Shown in pieces: positions 1 to 9,848 of a DNA stretch of 64,000 nt; position 1 is the stretch's first letter; each line of letters begins with the position of its first letter. Under the pieces are notes generated by a model. The model was not told the DNA's origin and ran no database searches. It saw only the letters and a program-made list of their open reading frames with translations. The stretch is from Alkalihalobacillus sp. BA299 (GTDB taxonomy: Bacteria; Bacillota; Bacilli; Bacillales; Bacillaceae_F): positions 124,001-188,000 of the forward strand of contig NZ_JAFLJM010000005.1 of the NCBI RefSeq assembly GCF_017745675.1. The letters run 5' to 3'. Both the position numbers and the translations under genes were made by a program.

Positions 1-344
1 GTGCAAAATTGATGACGGTTACAAAAGAGCTTGCTGAAACTCATTACGCTGAACATAAAGAGCGTCCTTTTTTTGGTGAATTAGTAGATTTTATCACTTC
101 CGGACCAGTTTTCGCAATGGTTTGGGAAGGGGAAAAAGTAATTTCTACAGCACGTACTATGATGGGAGCGACTAACCCTGCTGATGCAGCACCAGGAACT
201 ATCCGTGGTGATTTTGCAGCACAAGTAGCAATGAACGTTATTCATGGATCTGACTCTCCAGAAAGTGCTGTTCGTGAAATCGGTATCTTCTTTAAAGAAG
301 AAGAATTGAACTCATATGATAAAACGATTAGCAAATGGGTATAA
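1..344 (+). CDS. ndk: nucleoside diphosphate kinase, 3' part
   Basis: Transfers the gamma phosphate of ATP to other nucleoside diphosphates through a phosphohistidine. The reading frame is open to the left edge, so the first roughly 35 residues lie outside the window; codons run from base 3. The visible part has the family landmarks [24 protein letters not shown] and the active-site histidine in NVIHGSDS, then ends in the usual FFKEEEL tail. The in-frame ATG and TTG near base 9 are internal codons. Placement just before cheR and aroC is the Bacillus arrangement. Identity is firm; only the 5' end is missing. Confidence 0.96.
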   Translation, partial: AKLMTVTKELAETHYAEHKERPFFGELVDFITSGPVFAMVWEGEKVISTARTMMGATNPADAAPGTIRGDFAAQVAMNVIHGSDSPESAVREIGIFFKEEELNSYDKTISKWV

Positions 345-352
345 AAAATAGT

Positions 353-390
353 GAGAAGGCTTCTTATAATTAGAGGCCTTCTCTTTTTAT
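353..390 (+). terminator. intrinsic terminator after ndk
   Basis: Perfect 8-bp stem GAGAAGGC (353-360) with GCCTTCTC (376-383), followed by a run of five T. It lies 8 bases past the ndk stop codon. Confidence 0.85.
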
Positions 391-590
391 TGAACTAGGA
401 AATTATAAAAGCGTGAGAAAGAGCTTCATTTATACGAGACGAGATGTAAGTATTGCTTTTCGCATTCCTAATTCTAAAATAATCAGAATTGCTTGGGGTT
501 AAACGGGAGTCTTTTGCTTATCTATATATCTATCACTTTGTAACTTTTTGTAGTTTTATCGGGTGATTTGTGATAAAAAGAAATATATGA

Positions 591-1391
<801 letters not shown>

Positions 1392-1411
1392 TAGAGTACA
1401 TAAAATTAAAA

Positions 1412-1539
1412 GGCTCTTTTCTCAAAGGTTGTTGCTTTTAGCTTTTGGACCGTAAGCCAAGCGGATGCTTGGCTCTTCACGCATAGCGTGAAGGTTTTCA
1501 AAAAACGGTCCAAAAGCAACAAAGTTTACGAAAACAGCC
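1412..1539. repeat. structured intergenic repeat, copy A
   Basis: A 128-bp element bounded by GGCT...AGCC. The outer arms pair (TTGTTGCTTTT and TTGGACCGT on the left with ACGGTCCAAAAGCAACAA on the right). They enclose two perfect 8-bp hairpins: AGCCAAGC/GCTTGGCT at 1455-1474 and CTTCACGC/GCGTGAAG at 1475-1493. Near-identical copies lie at 14472-14589 and 50771-50955, a diverged one at 42150-42252 and a relic at 29288. No open reading frame is present, so it resembles a miniature repeat or REP/BIME-like element. It starts 20 bases after the cheR stop. Confidence 0.85.
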
Positions 1540-1729
1540 AATTAAAAAGAACTCGTGGTAAAGTTGGGTATTATATAGAGTAGATATTAGATGAAGGTTA
1601 CTGCGTATAACAGCCAATAGGAGTGAACATAGGGTTCATCTTTATTTTTTGAAAATTTTCTGATAAACTGAAACTTCTAATATTATTTCACCATGGATAG
1701 TCGTTATGTGTTTTAGAGAAAAATTTAAA
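1540..1729. other. spacer between repeat and aroC promoter
   Basis: No gene seen. The only structure is a weak hairpin (GTGAAC 1623-1628 with GTTCAT 1634-1639) followed by a T-rich stretch to 1650, perhaps a leftover terminator for cheR. Confidence 0.4.
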
Positions 1730-1758
1730 AAGACAAAAAAATAAAGTTGTGTTATAAT
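1730..1758 (+). promoter_or_regulatory. predicted sigma-A promoter of aroC
   Basis: AAGACA (1730-1735), 17-bp spacer and a consensus TATAAT (1753-1758) preceded by TG one base earlier, that is an extended -10 element. It lies 50 bases upstream of the aroC start. Confidence 0.7.
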
Positions 1759-1807
1759 TTAGTGCATAAAAGCGTTAAAGAGAGAAAAGGTTGGAGGAGG
1801 AGTATAC

Positions 1808-2980
1808 ATGAGATACCTTACAGCTGGAGAATCCCACGGTCCACAGTTGACGACAATTATTGAAGGTGTGCCAGCACATCTAGATTTAGTATCTGAAGAC
1901 ATTAATATCGATTTAGCACGTAGACAAGGTGGCCATGGACGAGGACGTCGCATGCAAATCGAAAAAGATGTTGTTGAAATTTTAAGTGGAGTTCGTCACG
2001 GGAAAACGACAGGAGCACCAATTACACTCGTTGTTGAAAATAATGACTGGAAAAACTGGACGAAAATTATGGGTGCTGAACCATTAACCGAAGAAGAAGA
2101 GCAAGAAATAAAACGTAAAGTAACACGTCCAAGACCTGGACATGCTGATTTAAATGGTGCGATTAAATATGGGCATCGTGATATGAGAAATATATTAGAG
2201 CGATCATCAGCTCGTGAAACAACGGTTCGTGTTGCTGCTGGTGCTGTGGCCAAAAAAATTCTTAAAGAATTTGGCATTGAAGTCGGTGGCCATGTCCTTG
2301 AAATCGGTGGCGTAAAAGCAGAAGCTACTTCTTATACGTCAGTGGCGGATTTAAAGGAACGTTCAGAAGCTTCTCCAGTTCGTTGTTTAGATGAAGAAGC
2401 AGGACAAAAAATGATGAACGCCATTGATGAAGCGAAAAAAGAAGGCGATTCAATTGGTGGGATTGTGGAGATCGTTATTGAAGGAGTTCCAATTGGCCTT
2501 GGCAGTCATGTCCATTATGATCGAAAGCTAGATGGAAAATTAGCCGCAGCGATTATGAGCATTAATGCTTTTAAAGGTGTTGAGATTGGAATTGGCTTTG
2601 AAGCGGCTCGTAAGCCTGGGAGTCAAGTACATGATGAAATCCTGTGGGATGAAGCGAATGGATACACTCGTAAAACGAATAACCTTGGAGGGCTAGAAGG
2701 TGGAATGACAAACGGTATGCCAATTGTCGTTCGTGGTGTAATGAAGCCGATTCCGACTTTATATAAACCACTTCAAAGTGTCGATATCGATACGAAAGAA
2801 CCTTTTGCTGCGAGTATTGAACGTTCCGATAGCTGTGCAGTTCCTGCCGCATCGGTAGTTGCAGAAGCTGTTGTAGCTTGGGAGATTGCAAATGCACTTC
2901 TTGAGAAGTTTGGAAGCGACCGAGTTGATGAAATTAAGGAGAATATCGAACGCCATAATGAGCAAGCGAGGTTGTTCTAA
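1808..2980 (+). CDS. aroC: chorismate synthase
   Basis: Converts 5-enolpyruvylshikimate 3-phosphate to chorismate with reduced FMN, the last shared step of aromatic biosynthesis. At 390 aa it shows the signatures GESHGPQL near the N-terminus, [12 protein letters not shown], and [19 protein letters not shown] followed by [12 protein letters not shown]. The ATG has a very strong GGAGGAGGAG upstream. It is the first gene of the aro/trp supra-operon and its stop overlaps the aroB start by one base (TAATG). B. subtilis calls this gene aroF. Confidence 0.97.
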   Translation: MRYLTAGESHGPQLTTIIEGVPAHLDLVSEDINIDLARRQGGHGRGRRMQIEKDVVEILSGVRHGKTTGAPITLVVENNDWKNWTKIMGAEPLTEEEEQEIKRKVTRPRPGHADLNGAIKYGHRDMRNILERSSARETTVRVAAGAVAKKILKEFGIEVGGHVLEIGGVKAEATSYTSVADLKERSEASPVRCLDEEAGQKMMNAIDEAKKEGDSIGGIVEIVIEGVPIGLGSHVHYDRKLDGKLAAAIMSINAFKGVEIGIGFEAARKPGSQVHDEILWDEANGYTRKTNNLGGLEGGMTNGMPIVVRGVMKPIPTLYKPLQSVDIDTKEPFAASIERSDSCAVPAASVVAEAVVAWEIANALLEKFGSDRVDEIKENIERHNEQARLF

Positions 2981-4068
2981 TGGAACAGTTACACATCAAT
3001 ACATCCTCTAAGCAATATTCAGTATGGATTAGTGAAGGTATACGCCTTAAAATTTCTGAATACCTTCCTGATTCATTAAAGCAAGCTTTAACCTCTGTTT
3101 TAATTATTACAGACTCACATGTAGCCCCTTTATATTTAGATGATGTGAAAAATGGGTTAAGTAAAGAGGTAAAAGTTTACGAATTTATCGTTCCTGCCGG
3201 GGAACAGTCGAAATCGTTTCAACAATATTATGAGCTACAAACGTTTGCGTTAGAAAACAGTTTAGATCGTAACTCCCTTATTATTGCTTTAGGTGGTGGA
3301 GTAATCGGGGACTTAGCTGGTTTTGTTGCTTCAACCTATATGCGAGGTATACCATTTATTCAAGTGCCTACTACTTTACTAGCTCATGATAGTAGTGTCG
3401 GTGGTAAAGTTGGCATAAATCATCCGCTAGGTAAAAATATGGTAGGTGCATTTCATCAGCCGGAAGCTGTCTTATATGATCCGGAAGCGCTACAAAGTTT
3501 ACCATTGCATGAATGGCGGTCTGGATTTGCTGAAGCGATTAAGCATTCTTTAATTTGGGATGCCTCATTTTATCAATGGTTGAAAGACTACATTTATGAT
3601 TTCACACAAATTAAAGGAGAATTAGCTGAACAGCTTCTCTTGCGTTCGATTCGTGTGAAAGCTGCGGTTGTTAGTGAGGATGAAAAGGAAACAGGAATTC
3701 GTGCGATTTTAAATTTTGGCCATACATTGGGTCATGCGATTGAAAAAGAGCTCGGATATGGAAAAATGACACACGGTGAAGCAGTAGCGATCGGTATGGT
3801 ATTTGCGATGAAGTTAAGTGAAAGCTACTACGGGATATCATTACCAGTAGCTGATGTAAAAGATTGGCTTACAAAATTAGGATTTACAACAAATGTACCA
3901 TCAAATTTAGATGCTAATCAATTATTACATACGATGAAAAAAGATAAAAAAGCCCATAAAGGTATTATCCGTATGGTGCTAATGAAAGAACTTGGGAGAG
4001 TAGAGGTTATTAGCGTTGATGAAGAGCTGATCAAAGAGATGCTCTTAAAGGCTATAAAGGGGGAGTAG
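2980..4068 (+). CDS. aroB: 3-dehydroquinate synthase
   Basis: NAD- and metal-dependent cyclisation of DAHP to 3-dehydroquinate, the second step of the shikimate pathway. The 362-aa protein has GGGVIGDLAGF with the following STYMRGI.F.QVPTTLLA segment, SSVGGKVGIN, the metal-binding FAEAIKH, and NFGHTLGHAIE. It is translationally coupled to aroC through a one-base overlap, and aroH follows two bases after its stop. Confidence 0.97.
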   Translation: MEQLHINTSSKQYSVWISEGIRLKISEYLPDSLKQALTSVLIITDSHVAPLYLDDVKNGLSKEVKVYEFIVPAGEQSKSFQQYYELQTFALENSLDRNSLIIALGGGVIGDLAGFVASTYMRGIPFIQVPTTLLAHDSSVGGKVGINHPLGKNMVGAFHQPEAVLYDPEALQSLPLHEWRSGFAEAIKHSLIWDASFYQWLKDYIYDFTQIKGELAEQLLLRSIRVKAAVVSEDEKETGIRAILNFGHTLGHAIEKELGYGKMTHGEAVAIGMVFAMKLSESYYGISLPVADVKDWLTKLGFTTNVPSNLDANQLLHTMKKDKKAHKGIIRMVLMKELGRVEVISVDEELIKEMLLKAIKGE

Positions 4069-4070
4069 AA

Positions 4071-4454
4071 ATGATAAGAGGGATACGCGGAGCAACAACA
4101 GTTGAAGTAAATGAAGAAGAAGTTATTTTGGATGCAACAGAAAAGTTACTCGAAGAAATGATTACGAAAAACCAAATCGAGCCAGAGGGTGTTGCTCAAA
4201 TTATAGTAACCGTTACTCATGATTTGACTGCTACATTCCCAGCTAAAGCATTGCGACGTTTTGAAGGCTGGAAGTTTGTTCCTATTATGTGCGCCTTAGA
4301 AATTCCAGTACCAAATAGTTTACCCAAATGTATCCGAATAATGATCACAGCCGATACAGATATACCTCAAGCAGAAGTTGAGCATATTTATTTAGGGAAG
4401 GCTGTTATGCTTCGACCGGATTTACAATTGACAAATAATGAAGATTCAAGGTAA
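4071..4454 (+). CDS. aroH: chorismate mutase, AroH class
   Basis: Converts chorismate to prephenate. It is the small trimeric AroH type (127 aa), not the helical AroQ type: N-terminal MIRGIRGATTVE holds the substrate arginine, followed by DATEKLLEEM and the C-terminal YLGKAVMLRPDL. A GGGGGAG Shine-Dalgarno lies within the end of aroB. The last codons contain the predicted trp promoter; the -10 overlaps the stop codon. Confidence 0.95.
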   Translation: MIRGIRGATTVEVNEEEVILDATEKLLEEMITKNQIEPEGVAQIIVTVTHDLTATFPAKALRRFEGWKFVPIMCALEIPVPNSLPKCIRIMITADTDIPQAEVEHIYLGKAVMLRPDLQLTNNEDSR

Positions 4455-4457
4455 GAT
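4428..4457 (+). promoter_or_regulatory. predicted trp promoter inside the aroH 3' end
   Basis: Consensus TTGACA (4428-4433), 18-bp spacer and TAAGAT (4452-4457). The -10 begins on the aroH stop codon. Transcription would start near 4464, right at the first (T/G)AG triplet array. B. subtilis also has a trp promoter inside its supra-operon; the exact match here is inference. Confidence 0.6.
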
Positions 4458-4462
4458 AATAG

Positions 4463-4496
4463 TAGTTGAGATGAGAGTTAGATTAGTTAAGTTGAG
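4463..4496 (+). promoter_or_regulatory. TRAP-like (T/G)AG array 1
   Basis: Seven NAG triplets spaced by 2-3 bases: TAG 4463, GAG 4468, GAG 4473, TAG 4479, TAG 4484, AAG 4489 and GAG 4494. The period of 5-6 bases is that of RNA sites bound by the tryptophan-activated 11-mer TRAP (MtrB). One triplet (AAG) is off consensus. Confidence 0.6.
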
Positions 4497-4502
4497 TCGG
4501 AT

Positions 4503-4527
4503 TTCTTTATATTATAAATATAAAGAA
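4503..4527 (+). other. hairpin between the two triplet arrays
   Basis: Perfect 10-bp inverted repeat (4503-4512 with 4518-4527) around a 5-base loop. It is AT-rich and has no T tail, so it is not a terminator. It would bring the two arrays close together in RNA. Confidence 0.6.
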
Positions 4528-4548
4528 GCTTTTAGTTAAAAATTTGAT

Positions 4549-4595
4549 TAGTAGAGCTGAGATGAGAATGAATAGTTGAGTAGAGCTGAGCAGAG
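4549..4595 (+). promoter_or_regulatory. TRAP-like (T/G)AG array 2
   Basis: Nine consensus triplets with 2-base spacers: TAG 4549, GAG 4554, 4559 and 4564, then a 6-base gap, TAG 4573, GAG 4578, 4583, 4588 and 4593; a further GAG lies at 4597. This closely matches the known TRAP recognition pattern. The last triplet starts GAGGG (4593-4597), which can pair with CCCTT in the left arm of the downstream terminator, so bound TRAP could favour termination. Confidence 0.8.
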
Positions 4596-4615
4596 GGAGT
4601 ACGTTTATTAATGAT

Positions 4616-4644
4616 ACCCTTAAACTGTCAGTTTAAGGGTTTTT
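4616..4644 (+). terminator. trp leader attenuator terminator
   Basis: Perfect 11-bp stem (4616-4626 with 4630-4640), 3-base loop, then five T (4640-4644). It stands between the triplet arrays and trpE, the position expected for TRAP-controlled attenuation. Confidence 0.85.
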
Positions 4645-4732
4645 ATATGATATGAAAAACCGTAATTTTAAATAACTTTCCCCGAGACCTTCTCGCATTC
4701 ATTTTCACTCATAATCATAAGGAGTGAAAACG

Positions 4733-6247
4733 ATGTTAAATACCTCAGTCGCATCTTTTTTAGAGGATGCAAAACAATTTAAGACAGTCCCCGTTATTAA
4801 CCATTTATTTGCAGATACGTTAACACCGATCCAAATTTTCCGACAGTTAGAACAAGACGCTGTCTATTTACTAGAAAGTAAGGATGAGCAATCGCCTTGG
4901 TCTAGATTTTCATTTATTGGAATTTTTCCGAAATTATTTTTATGTAATAAAGGGAAAGAATTCTATGTTAAAGAGCAAGACAAGGTCATACATCATTCAG
5001 CTTCATTCCAACAGGCGTTTGATTACGTAACAGAGTATGTTGATGTAAAGCCGTTAAAACTTCCTATTCCATTTCATAGTGGTATGGTTGGATTTGTGTC
5101 ATATGATGCTGTTGAGCAATTTGAGCCGGTCCTTGCTAAAGAGGAAACGAACAAGGAAACGATTCACTTTATGTTTTGTGAACTGGTCATTGCCTATGAT
5201 CACCAGAAAAAAGAAATGTATCTTATTTCTCTTCCAAGGTCAGGTAAAAGTGATGAAGAAAACAAAACCATCTATAATAAAACGGTTGACACGATGAAAA
5301 AGGTCGTTGAGCAAATGATGGCCGGTTCTAAAGATAAGCGTGTATTACCACCTCCAACTTATAAAGTTGATGTATCCTTTGATAATGTTCGGTCGAATTA
5401 TAAAAAAGAGCAATTTCTTTCAGATGTAGAACGAATTAAAGAATATATTCGTTCAGGTGACGTGTTTCAAGCAGTTTTATCCCAGCGATTTGAAGTAGAT
5501 ATCAATGTATCTGGATTGGATATTTATCGAGTGTTAAGTATGGTAAATCCATCTCCTTATTTGTTTTATATCAAAATTGGTGACAACGAAATTATCGGAA
5601 GTTCACCAGAGCGACTTGTACAAATACAAGACGGGCATATGGAAATCCATCCAATCGCAGGAACGAGACCCCGTGGAAAAACAGCAGCTGAGGATGAAGC
5701 TTTAGCTAAAGATTTATTAGCAGATGAAAAAGAACGAGCCGAACATTATATGTTAGTTGATCTTGCTCGAAATGATATTGGACGGGTCGCAAAATATGGT
5801 TCAGTTGAAACGCCTGTATTATTAGAAGTAGGAAATTTTTCACATGTGATGCATATCATCTCGAAGGTAACGGGGCGCTTACAAGATGGTACACACCCTT
5901 TACAAGCCTTTTCTTCATCATTTCCTGCAGGGACGGTGTCAGGAGCACCGAAGATTAGAGCAATGGAAATTTTAAAAGAAATTGAACCGACAGAGCGTGG
6001 CATCTATGCAGGTGCAATTGGTTACTTTGGGTTTGATGGTAATATTGATTCATGCATCGCTATACGTACATTGGTGATCAAAAATAAGAAAGCCTATGTT
6101 CAAGCAGGAGCTGGAATTGTAGCAGATTCTATCCCAGAAAATGAATATGAAGAGACGAGAAATAAAGCGAAAGCCCTTTTACATGCGGTTCAATTAGCAG
6201 AAGCAATGGTTAAAAAGAATGCGGAGGAGGCGATTAGTAATGCTTAA
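4733..6247 (+). CDS. trpE: anthranilate synthase component I
   Basis: Makes anthranilate from chorismate with ammonia from the glutamine amidotransferase subunit. No trpG is in this operon, as in B. subtilis, where the folate-operon subunit is shared. At 504 aa it has the tryptophan feedback motif LLES with a downstream serine (near residue 40), GSSPERLV, PIAGTRPRG, LVDLARNDIG and FPAGTVSGAPK. The start is ATG 4733 because AAGGAGTG (4719-4726) is well spaced for it; an upstream GTG at 4724 lies inside that Shine-Dalgarno. It overlaps trpD by 8 bases. Confidence 0.97.
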   Translation: MLNTSVASFLEDAKQFKTVPVINHLFADTLTPIQIFRQLEQDAVYLLESKDEQSPWSRFSFIGIFPKLFLCNKGKEFYVKEQDKVIHHSASFQQAFDYVTEYVDVKPLKLPIPFHSGMVGFVSYDAVEQFEPVLAKEETNKETIHFMFCELVIAYDHQKKEMYLISLPRSGKSDEENKTIYNKTVDTMKKVVEQMMAGSKDKRVLPPPTYKVDVSFDNVRSNYKKEQFLSDVERIKEYIRSGDVFQAVLSQRFEVDINVSGLDIYRVLSMVNPSPYLFYIKIGDNEIIGSSPERLVQIQDGHMEIHPIAGTRPRGKTAAEDEALAKDLLADEKERAEHYMLVDLARNDIGRVAKYGSVETPVLLEVGNFSHVMHIISKVTGRLQDGTHPLQAFSSSFPAGTVSGAPKIRAMEILKEIEPTERGIYAGAIGYFGFDGNIDSCIAIRTLVIKNKKAYVQAGAGIVADSIPENEYEETRNKAKALLHAVQLAEAMVKKNAEEAISNA

Positions 6248-7265
6248 AGAGATGTTGCAAAAATGTATTCAAGGTGAAGAGTTAACGGAGCAAGAAGCGA
6301 AATCAGTGATGGATGAAATAATGTCAGGAGCAGCTACACACAGTCAAATTGCTAGTTTACTCACTGTTCTCCGCTTTCGAGGCGAGTCGTTAAATGAAAT
6401 GGTCGGATTTGCAAAGTCAATGAAAGAGCATGCTATATCGATTCCGCACAATGAAAAGGGAGTCATTGATACTTGTGGTACAGGTGGGGATCACGCAAAG
6501 ACGTTTAATATTTCTACGGCTACAGCGATTGTTTTATCCTCCCTTGGTGTAACGGTAGCAAAGCACGGAAATCGATCTGTCTCTTCAAAAAGTGGTAGTG
6601 CCGATGTTTTAGAAGAGTTAGACATTCAAATTCAAACAACTCCAGAAGAGGCAGCCAATGCGCTTAGGGAAAAGAAAATGAGCTTTTTATTTGCACCACT
6701 TTATCATGTAGCTATGAAAAATGTAGCGATTCCTAGAAAGGAAATAGGCTTCCGCTCTATTTTCAACTTATTAGGACCATTAGTGAATCCTGCGAATGCA
6801 GAAGCTCAATTAATGGGTGTGTTTGATGAGAAATACGGTGAACTAATGGCAGAAACATTACGAGAGTTAGGAATAAAAAGAGCGATGCTAGTAACGGGTG
6901 CAGAAGGGTTAGATGAAATCTCAATTAATACAAATACATTTGTAACGGAATTAAAAGACGGAAAGCTCTCGAAGTATGTTCTGACACCAGAAGATGTTAG
7001 ATTGCCTCGGGGTCCACTAACCGACATCCAGGTGAATACACCTAAAGAAAGTGCACAGGTGATATTAAATATTTTTCAAGGCGGTAATAATGAAACTGCT
7101 CGAAATATTGTCGCTTTTAATGCAGGAGCGGGCCTTTATGTTGCAAACAAAGTTTCTACCATAAAAGAAGGTGTTGACGAAGTTTTAAAGGCACTATCTA
7201 ATGGAACAGTATACGATCAATTTATCAATTTACAAGAAGAAAGGGTTGGAAGTGTCGATGCTTAA
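6240..7265 (+). CDS. trpD: anthranilate phosphoribosyltransferase
   Basis: Joins anthranilate and PRPP to give phosphoribosylanthranilate. The 341-aa protein has the PRPP loop DTCGTGGD, then KTFNISTATA and KHGNRSVSSKSGSADVLE. The ATG at 6240 is chosen because GGAGGAGG ends 9 bases before it; this leaves an 8-base overlap with trpE and implies coupling. The 3' end overlaps trpC by 8 bases. Confidence 0.97.
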   Translation: MLKEMLQKCIQGEELTEQEAKSVMDEIMSGAATHSQIASLLTVLRFRGESLNEMVGFAKSMKEHAISIPHNEKGVIDTCGTGGDHAKTFNISTATAIVLSSLGVTVAKHGNRSVSSKSGSADVLEELDIQIQTTPEEAANALREKKMSFLFAPLYHVAMKNVAIPRKEIGFRSIFNLLGPLVNPANAEAQLMGVFDEKYGELMAETLRELGIKRAMLVTGAEGLDEISINTNTFVTELKDGKLSKYVLTPEDVRLPRGPLTDIQVNTPKESAQVILNIFQGGNNETARNIVAFNAGAGLYVANKVSTIKEGVDEVLKALSNGTVYDQFINLQEERVGSVDA

Positions 7266-8031
7266 AAAGATTATTGAAACAAAAGTGGAAGAACTTGATA
7301 GATTAATATTACCTTCAGAAATTTCAGTAGAGCGGAAATCACTTTATAAGCACCTCTCTCAACCTAATCGAAAAATTGGTTTAATTGCTGAAGCCAAAAA
7401 AGCTTCACCGTCAAAAGGCGTAATAAAAGAAAATTTTAATCCTGTTGAAATCGGAAAAGCTTATGAAGTTGCTGGAGCAGATGCGATTTCGGTGTTAACG
7501 GACGAAACGTATTTCCAAGGACATCGAAGCTATTTAACTGCGATTAAAGAAGAAGTGGACATTCCGATTTTACGTAAAGACTTTATTATTAGTCCATTAC
7601 AAATTGAAGAAAGTGTTCGAATTGGGGCGGATGCGATTTTATTAATTGCAGGTATCTTTGAAACAGTAAAATTGCAAGAACTATATACAATTGCTTATGA
7701 AAAAGGGCTAGAATGCTTAGTAGAAGTCCATTCTAAAGAAGAACTAGAAGAAGTGCTCTCAGTGTTCACACCCAAATTACTTGGAGTCAATAATCGTAAC
7801 TTAAAAACCTTTGAAACTTCATTAGAACAAACTGAATCATTAAGCTCATTAATTCCAAATGAAAGCTTATTTATTAGTGAAAGTGGTATTCACAGTCCAA
7901 ATGATGTAGACCGTGTATGGAAAGCAGGAGCAAACGGGATATTGGTTGGAGAGTCGTTAATGAGGGCGACGACACCACAAGACGGAATTAATGCTCTATT
8001 TGGAGGAGAAGCGGTTGCAAACAAAGCTTAA
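7258..8031 (+). CDS. trpC: indole-3-glycerol phosphate synthase
   Basis: Closes the indole ring of carboxyphenylaminodeoxyribulose phosphate. It is a 257-aa TIM barrel with IAEAKKASPSKG, ILRKDFII, LGVNNRNLKTF and FISESGI, which carry the catalytic lysines, glutamates and asparagine. The ATG at 7258 lies inside the end of trpD. It is not fused to trpF, unlike the enteric arrangement. Confidence 0.97.
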   Translation: MLKKIIETKVEELDRLILPSEISVERKSLYKHLSQPNRKIGLIAEAKKASPSKGVIKENFNPVEIGKAYEVAGADAISVLTDETYFQGHRSYLTAIKEEVDIPILRKDFIISPLQIEESVRIGADAILLIAGIFETVKLQELYTIAYEKGLECLVEVHSKEELEEVLSVFTPKLLGVNNRNLKTFETSLEQTESLSSLIPNESLFISESGIHSPNDVDRVWKAGANGILVGESLMRATTPQDGINALFGGEAVANKA

Positions 8032-8674
8032 ATATTGTGGAAATCACTCATTACAAGATGTACAAAATGTCGCCAGCTCCAATGCAGACTATATTGGCTT
8101 TGTGTTTGCTGAGAGTAAGAGGATGGTTCGAGCTAATGTGGTAGCTAGCTGGCTTGAAAATGTGAAAACCTATGATAATAAAAAAATTGTTGCTTTGTTT
8201 GTTAATGCATCGGTTGCCGAAATCGAAAAAGTAGTTTCTTTAGCTCCTATCGACATCATTCAATGTCATGGTCATGAGACTCCAGAAGAAGTTCAAGCAT
8301 TGCAGCAGAGGGTGAACAAACCGATTTGGAAAGTTATTCATCATAAAGATGAAGCATGGAATGACCTGCAAAACTATTCGCCTTATGTCGACGCATTTAT
8401 CATCGATAGTAAAGTAAAGGGGCAATGGGGCGGTACAGGGAAAACCTTTGATTGGAGTCACATTCCTAAATATATTGAACAAGGAAATTTACTTCAAACC
8501 CCAGTCTACATTGCTGGAGGAATTAACCCAACGAATATTGACCAATTACTAGCTTATCGTCCGTACGGTATTGATATTTCTAGTGGTATAGAATATAACG
8601 GAATAAAAGATAAAACGTTGATCACACAGATCGAGGAAAGGATAAATCATTATGATCGCAAACTATCCAGATGA
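8015..8674 (+). CDS. trpF: phosphoribosylanthranilate isomerase
   Basis: Amadori rearrangement of phosphoribosylanthranilate in tryptophan synthesis. The start is TTG 8015, with GGAGGAG at 8002-8008, giving 219 aa. Motifs: [10 protein letters not shown] with the catalytic cysteine, [22 protein letters not shown] with the catalytic aspartate, and YIAGGINP with the phosphate site. It overlaps trpC by 17 and trpB by 23 bases, so coupling is likely. Confidence 0.95.
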   Translation: MQTKLKYCGNHSLQDVQNVASSNADYIGFVFAESKRMVRANVVASWLENVKTYDNKKIVALFVNASVAEIEKVVSLAPIDIIQCHGHETPEEVQALQQRVNKPIWKVIHHKDEAWNDLQNYSPYVDAFIIDSKVKGQWGGTGKTFDWSHIPKYIEQGNLLQTPVYIAGGINPTNIDQLLAYRPYGIDISSGIEYNGIKDKTLITQIEERINHYDRKLSR

Positions 8675-9848
8675 ACGAGGAAGATTTGGACCATTCGGTG
8701 GCAAATTTGTCCCAGAGACGTTAATGAATGCCGTTGAAGATTTAGAGAAGGCACTAGAGGAAGCTTTACAAGATCCTACTTTTTTTGAAGAGTACCATCA
8801 TCATTTACAAGAGTATGCAGGTAGGCAAACCCCTGTAACCTACGCAGAAAACATTTCTAAAGAGTTGGGTGGAGCTAAAATTTATTTGAAGCGTGAAGAT
8901 TTACTTCATACAGGCGCACACAAATTAAATAATGCAATCGGTCAAGCCCTTCTTGCTAAACGGATGGGTAAAAAGAAAATTGTTGCTGAAACGGGAGCAG
9001 GACAACACGGAGTAGCGACTGCGACGATTGCAGCCCGCTTTGGCTTAGAATGTAAAGTGTTTATGGGCGAAGAAGATATCGAACGGCAAAAATTAAATGT
9101 ATTTCGAATGGAGTTACTTGGTGCAGAAGTTATTCCAGCCTCATCTGGAAGTAAAACCTTAAAAGATGCAACTAATGAAGCTATTCGATATTGGGTTGGA
9201 AATGCTGAAGATACATTTTATTTAATTGGATCGGTTGTCGGTCCGCATCCATATCCAAAAATGGTGCGAGAGTTTCAAAGAATTATAGGCGACGAATCAA
9301 GAAAACAAATGTTAGAACTAGAAGGACGTTTACCAGATGAAATTGTCGCATGTGTTGGAGGCGGAAGTAATGCCATTGGTATGTTCTATCCGTTTTTAAA
9401 TGACGACGTCAAATTAATTGGTGTCGAAGCGGCTGGTAAAGGAGTAACAACGACTCAACATGCTGCTACGATTACAAAAGGAACGAAAGGCGTCATTCAT
9501 GGTTCGCTTACCTATTTACTTCAAGACGAGAATGGACAGATTATAGAGCCTTATTCTATTTCTGCAGGGCTTGATTACCCAGGTGTTGGACCTGAACATG
9601 CTTATTTAGCAAGTATCGAGCGAGTATCCTATGAAGCTGTAACAGATGATGAAGCACTTGAAGCTTTAAAAAAATTATCAGTAACAGAAGGGATTATTCC
9701 AGCAATTGAAAGTGCGCATGCTTTAGCTAAAGCGTTTGAAAGAGCCAAACAGTTAACAAGTGATCATATTATTCTCGTATGTTTATCGGGACGAGGCGAT
9801 AAAGATGTTCACACGTTAATGAAAGTTGAGCGAGGTGAACAAGGATGA
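8652..9848 (+). CDS. trpB: tryptophan synthase beta chain
   Basis: PLP enzyme that condenses indole with serine. The 398-aa protein begins with the typical [15 protein letters not shown]. It has the PLP lysine in [19 protein letters not shown], and the phosphate-binding [10 protein letters not shown]. The stop overlaps the trpA start (ATGA). It forms the alpha2beta2 complex with TrpA. Confidence 0.97.
   Translation: MIANYPDERGRFGPFGGKFVPETLMNAVEDLEKALEEALQDPTFFEEYHHHLQEYAGRQTPVTYAENISKELGGAKIYLKREDLLHTGAHKLNNAIGQALLAKRMGKKKIVAETGAGQHGVATATIAARFGLECKVFMGEEDIERQKLNVFRMELLGAEVIPASSGSKTLKDATNEAIRYWVGNAEDTFYLIGSVVGPHPYPKMVREFQRIIGDESRKQMLELEGRLPDEIVACVGGGSNAIGMFYPFLNDDVKLIGVEAAGKGVTTTQHAATITKGTKGVIHGSLTYLLQDENGQIIEPYSISAGLDYPGVGPEHAYLASIERVSYEAVTDDEALEALKKLSVTEGIIPAIESAHALAKAFERAKQLTSDHIILVCLSGRGDKDVHTLMKVERGEQG

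Noticed and set aside
1412..1539. Reading the repeats as insertion sequences
   Set aside because: The copies are about 100-185 bp, have no transposase frame and no clear target-site duplication; they are better described as structured miniature repeats.
2571..2965. Minus-strand frames inside aroC
   Set aside because: Both overlap the conserved chorismate synthase coding sequence and encode no recognisable protein.
4463..4595. GAG/TAG triplets as a CRISPR or simple repeat
   Set aside because: The units are 5 bases with variable spacers, are limited to the trp leader, and fit TRAP sites far better than a repeat array.
8015..8050. TrpF N-terminus KYCGNHS instead of KICG
   Set aside because: KYCG is, as I recall, also present in B. 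subtilis TrpF, and the catalytic cysteine is intact, so this is normal variation.
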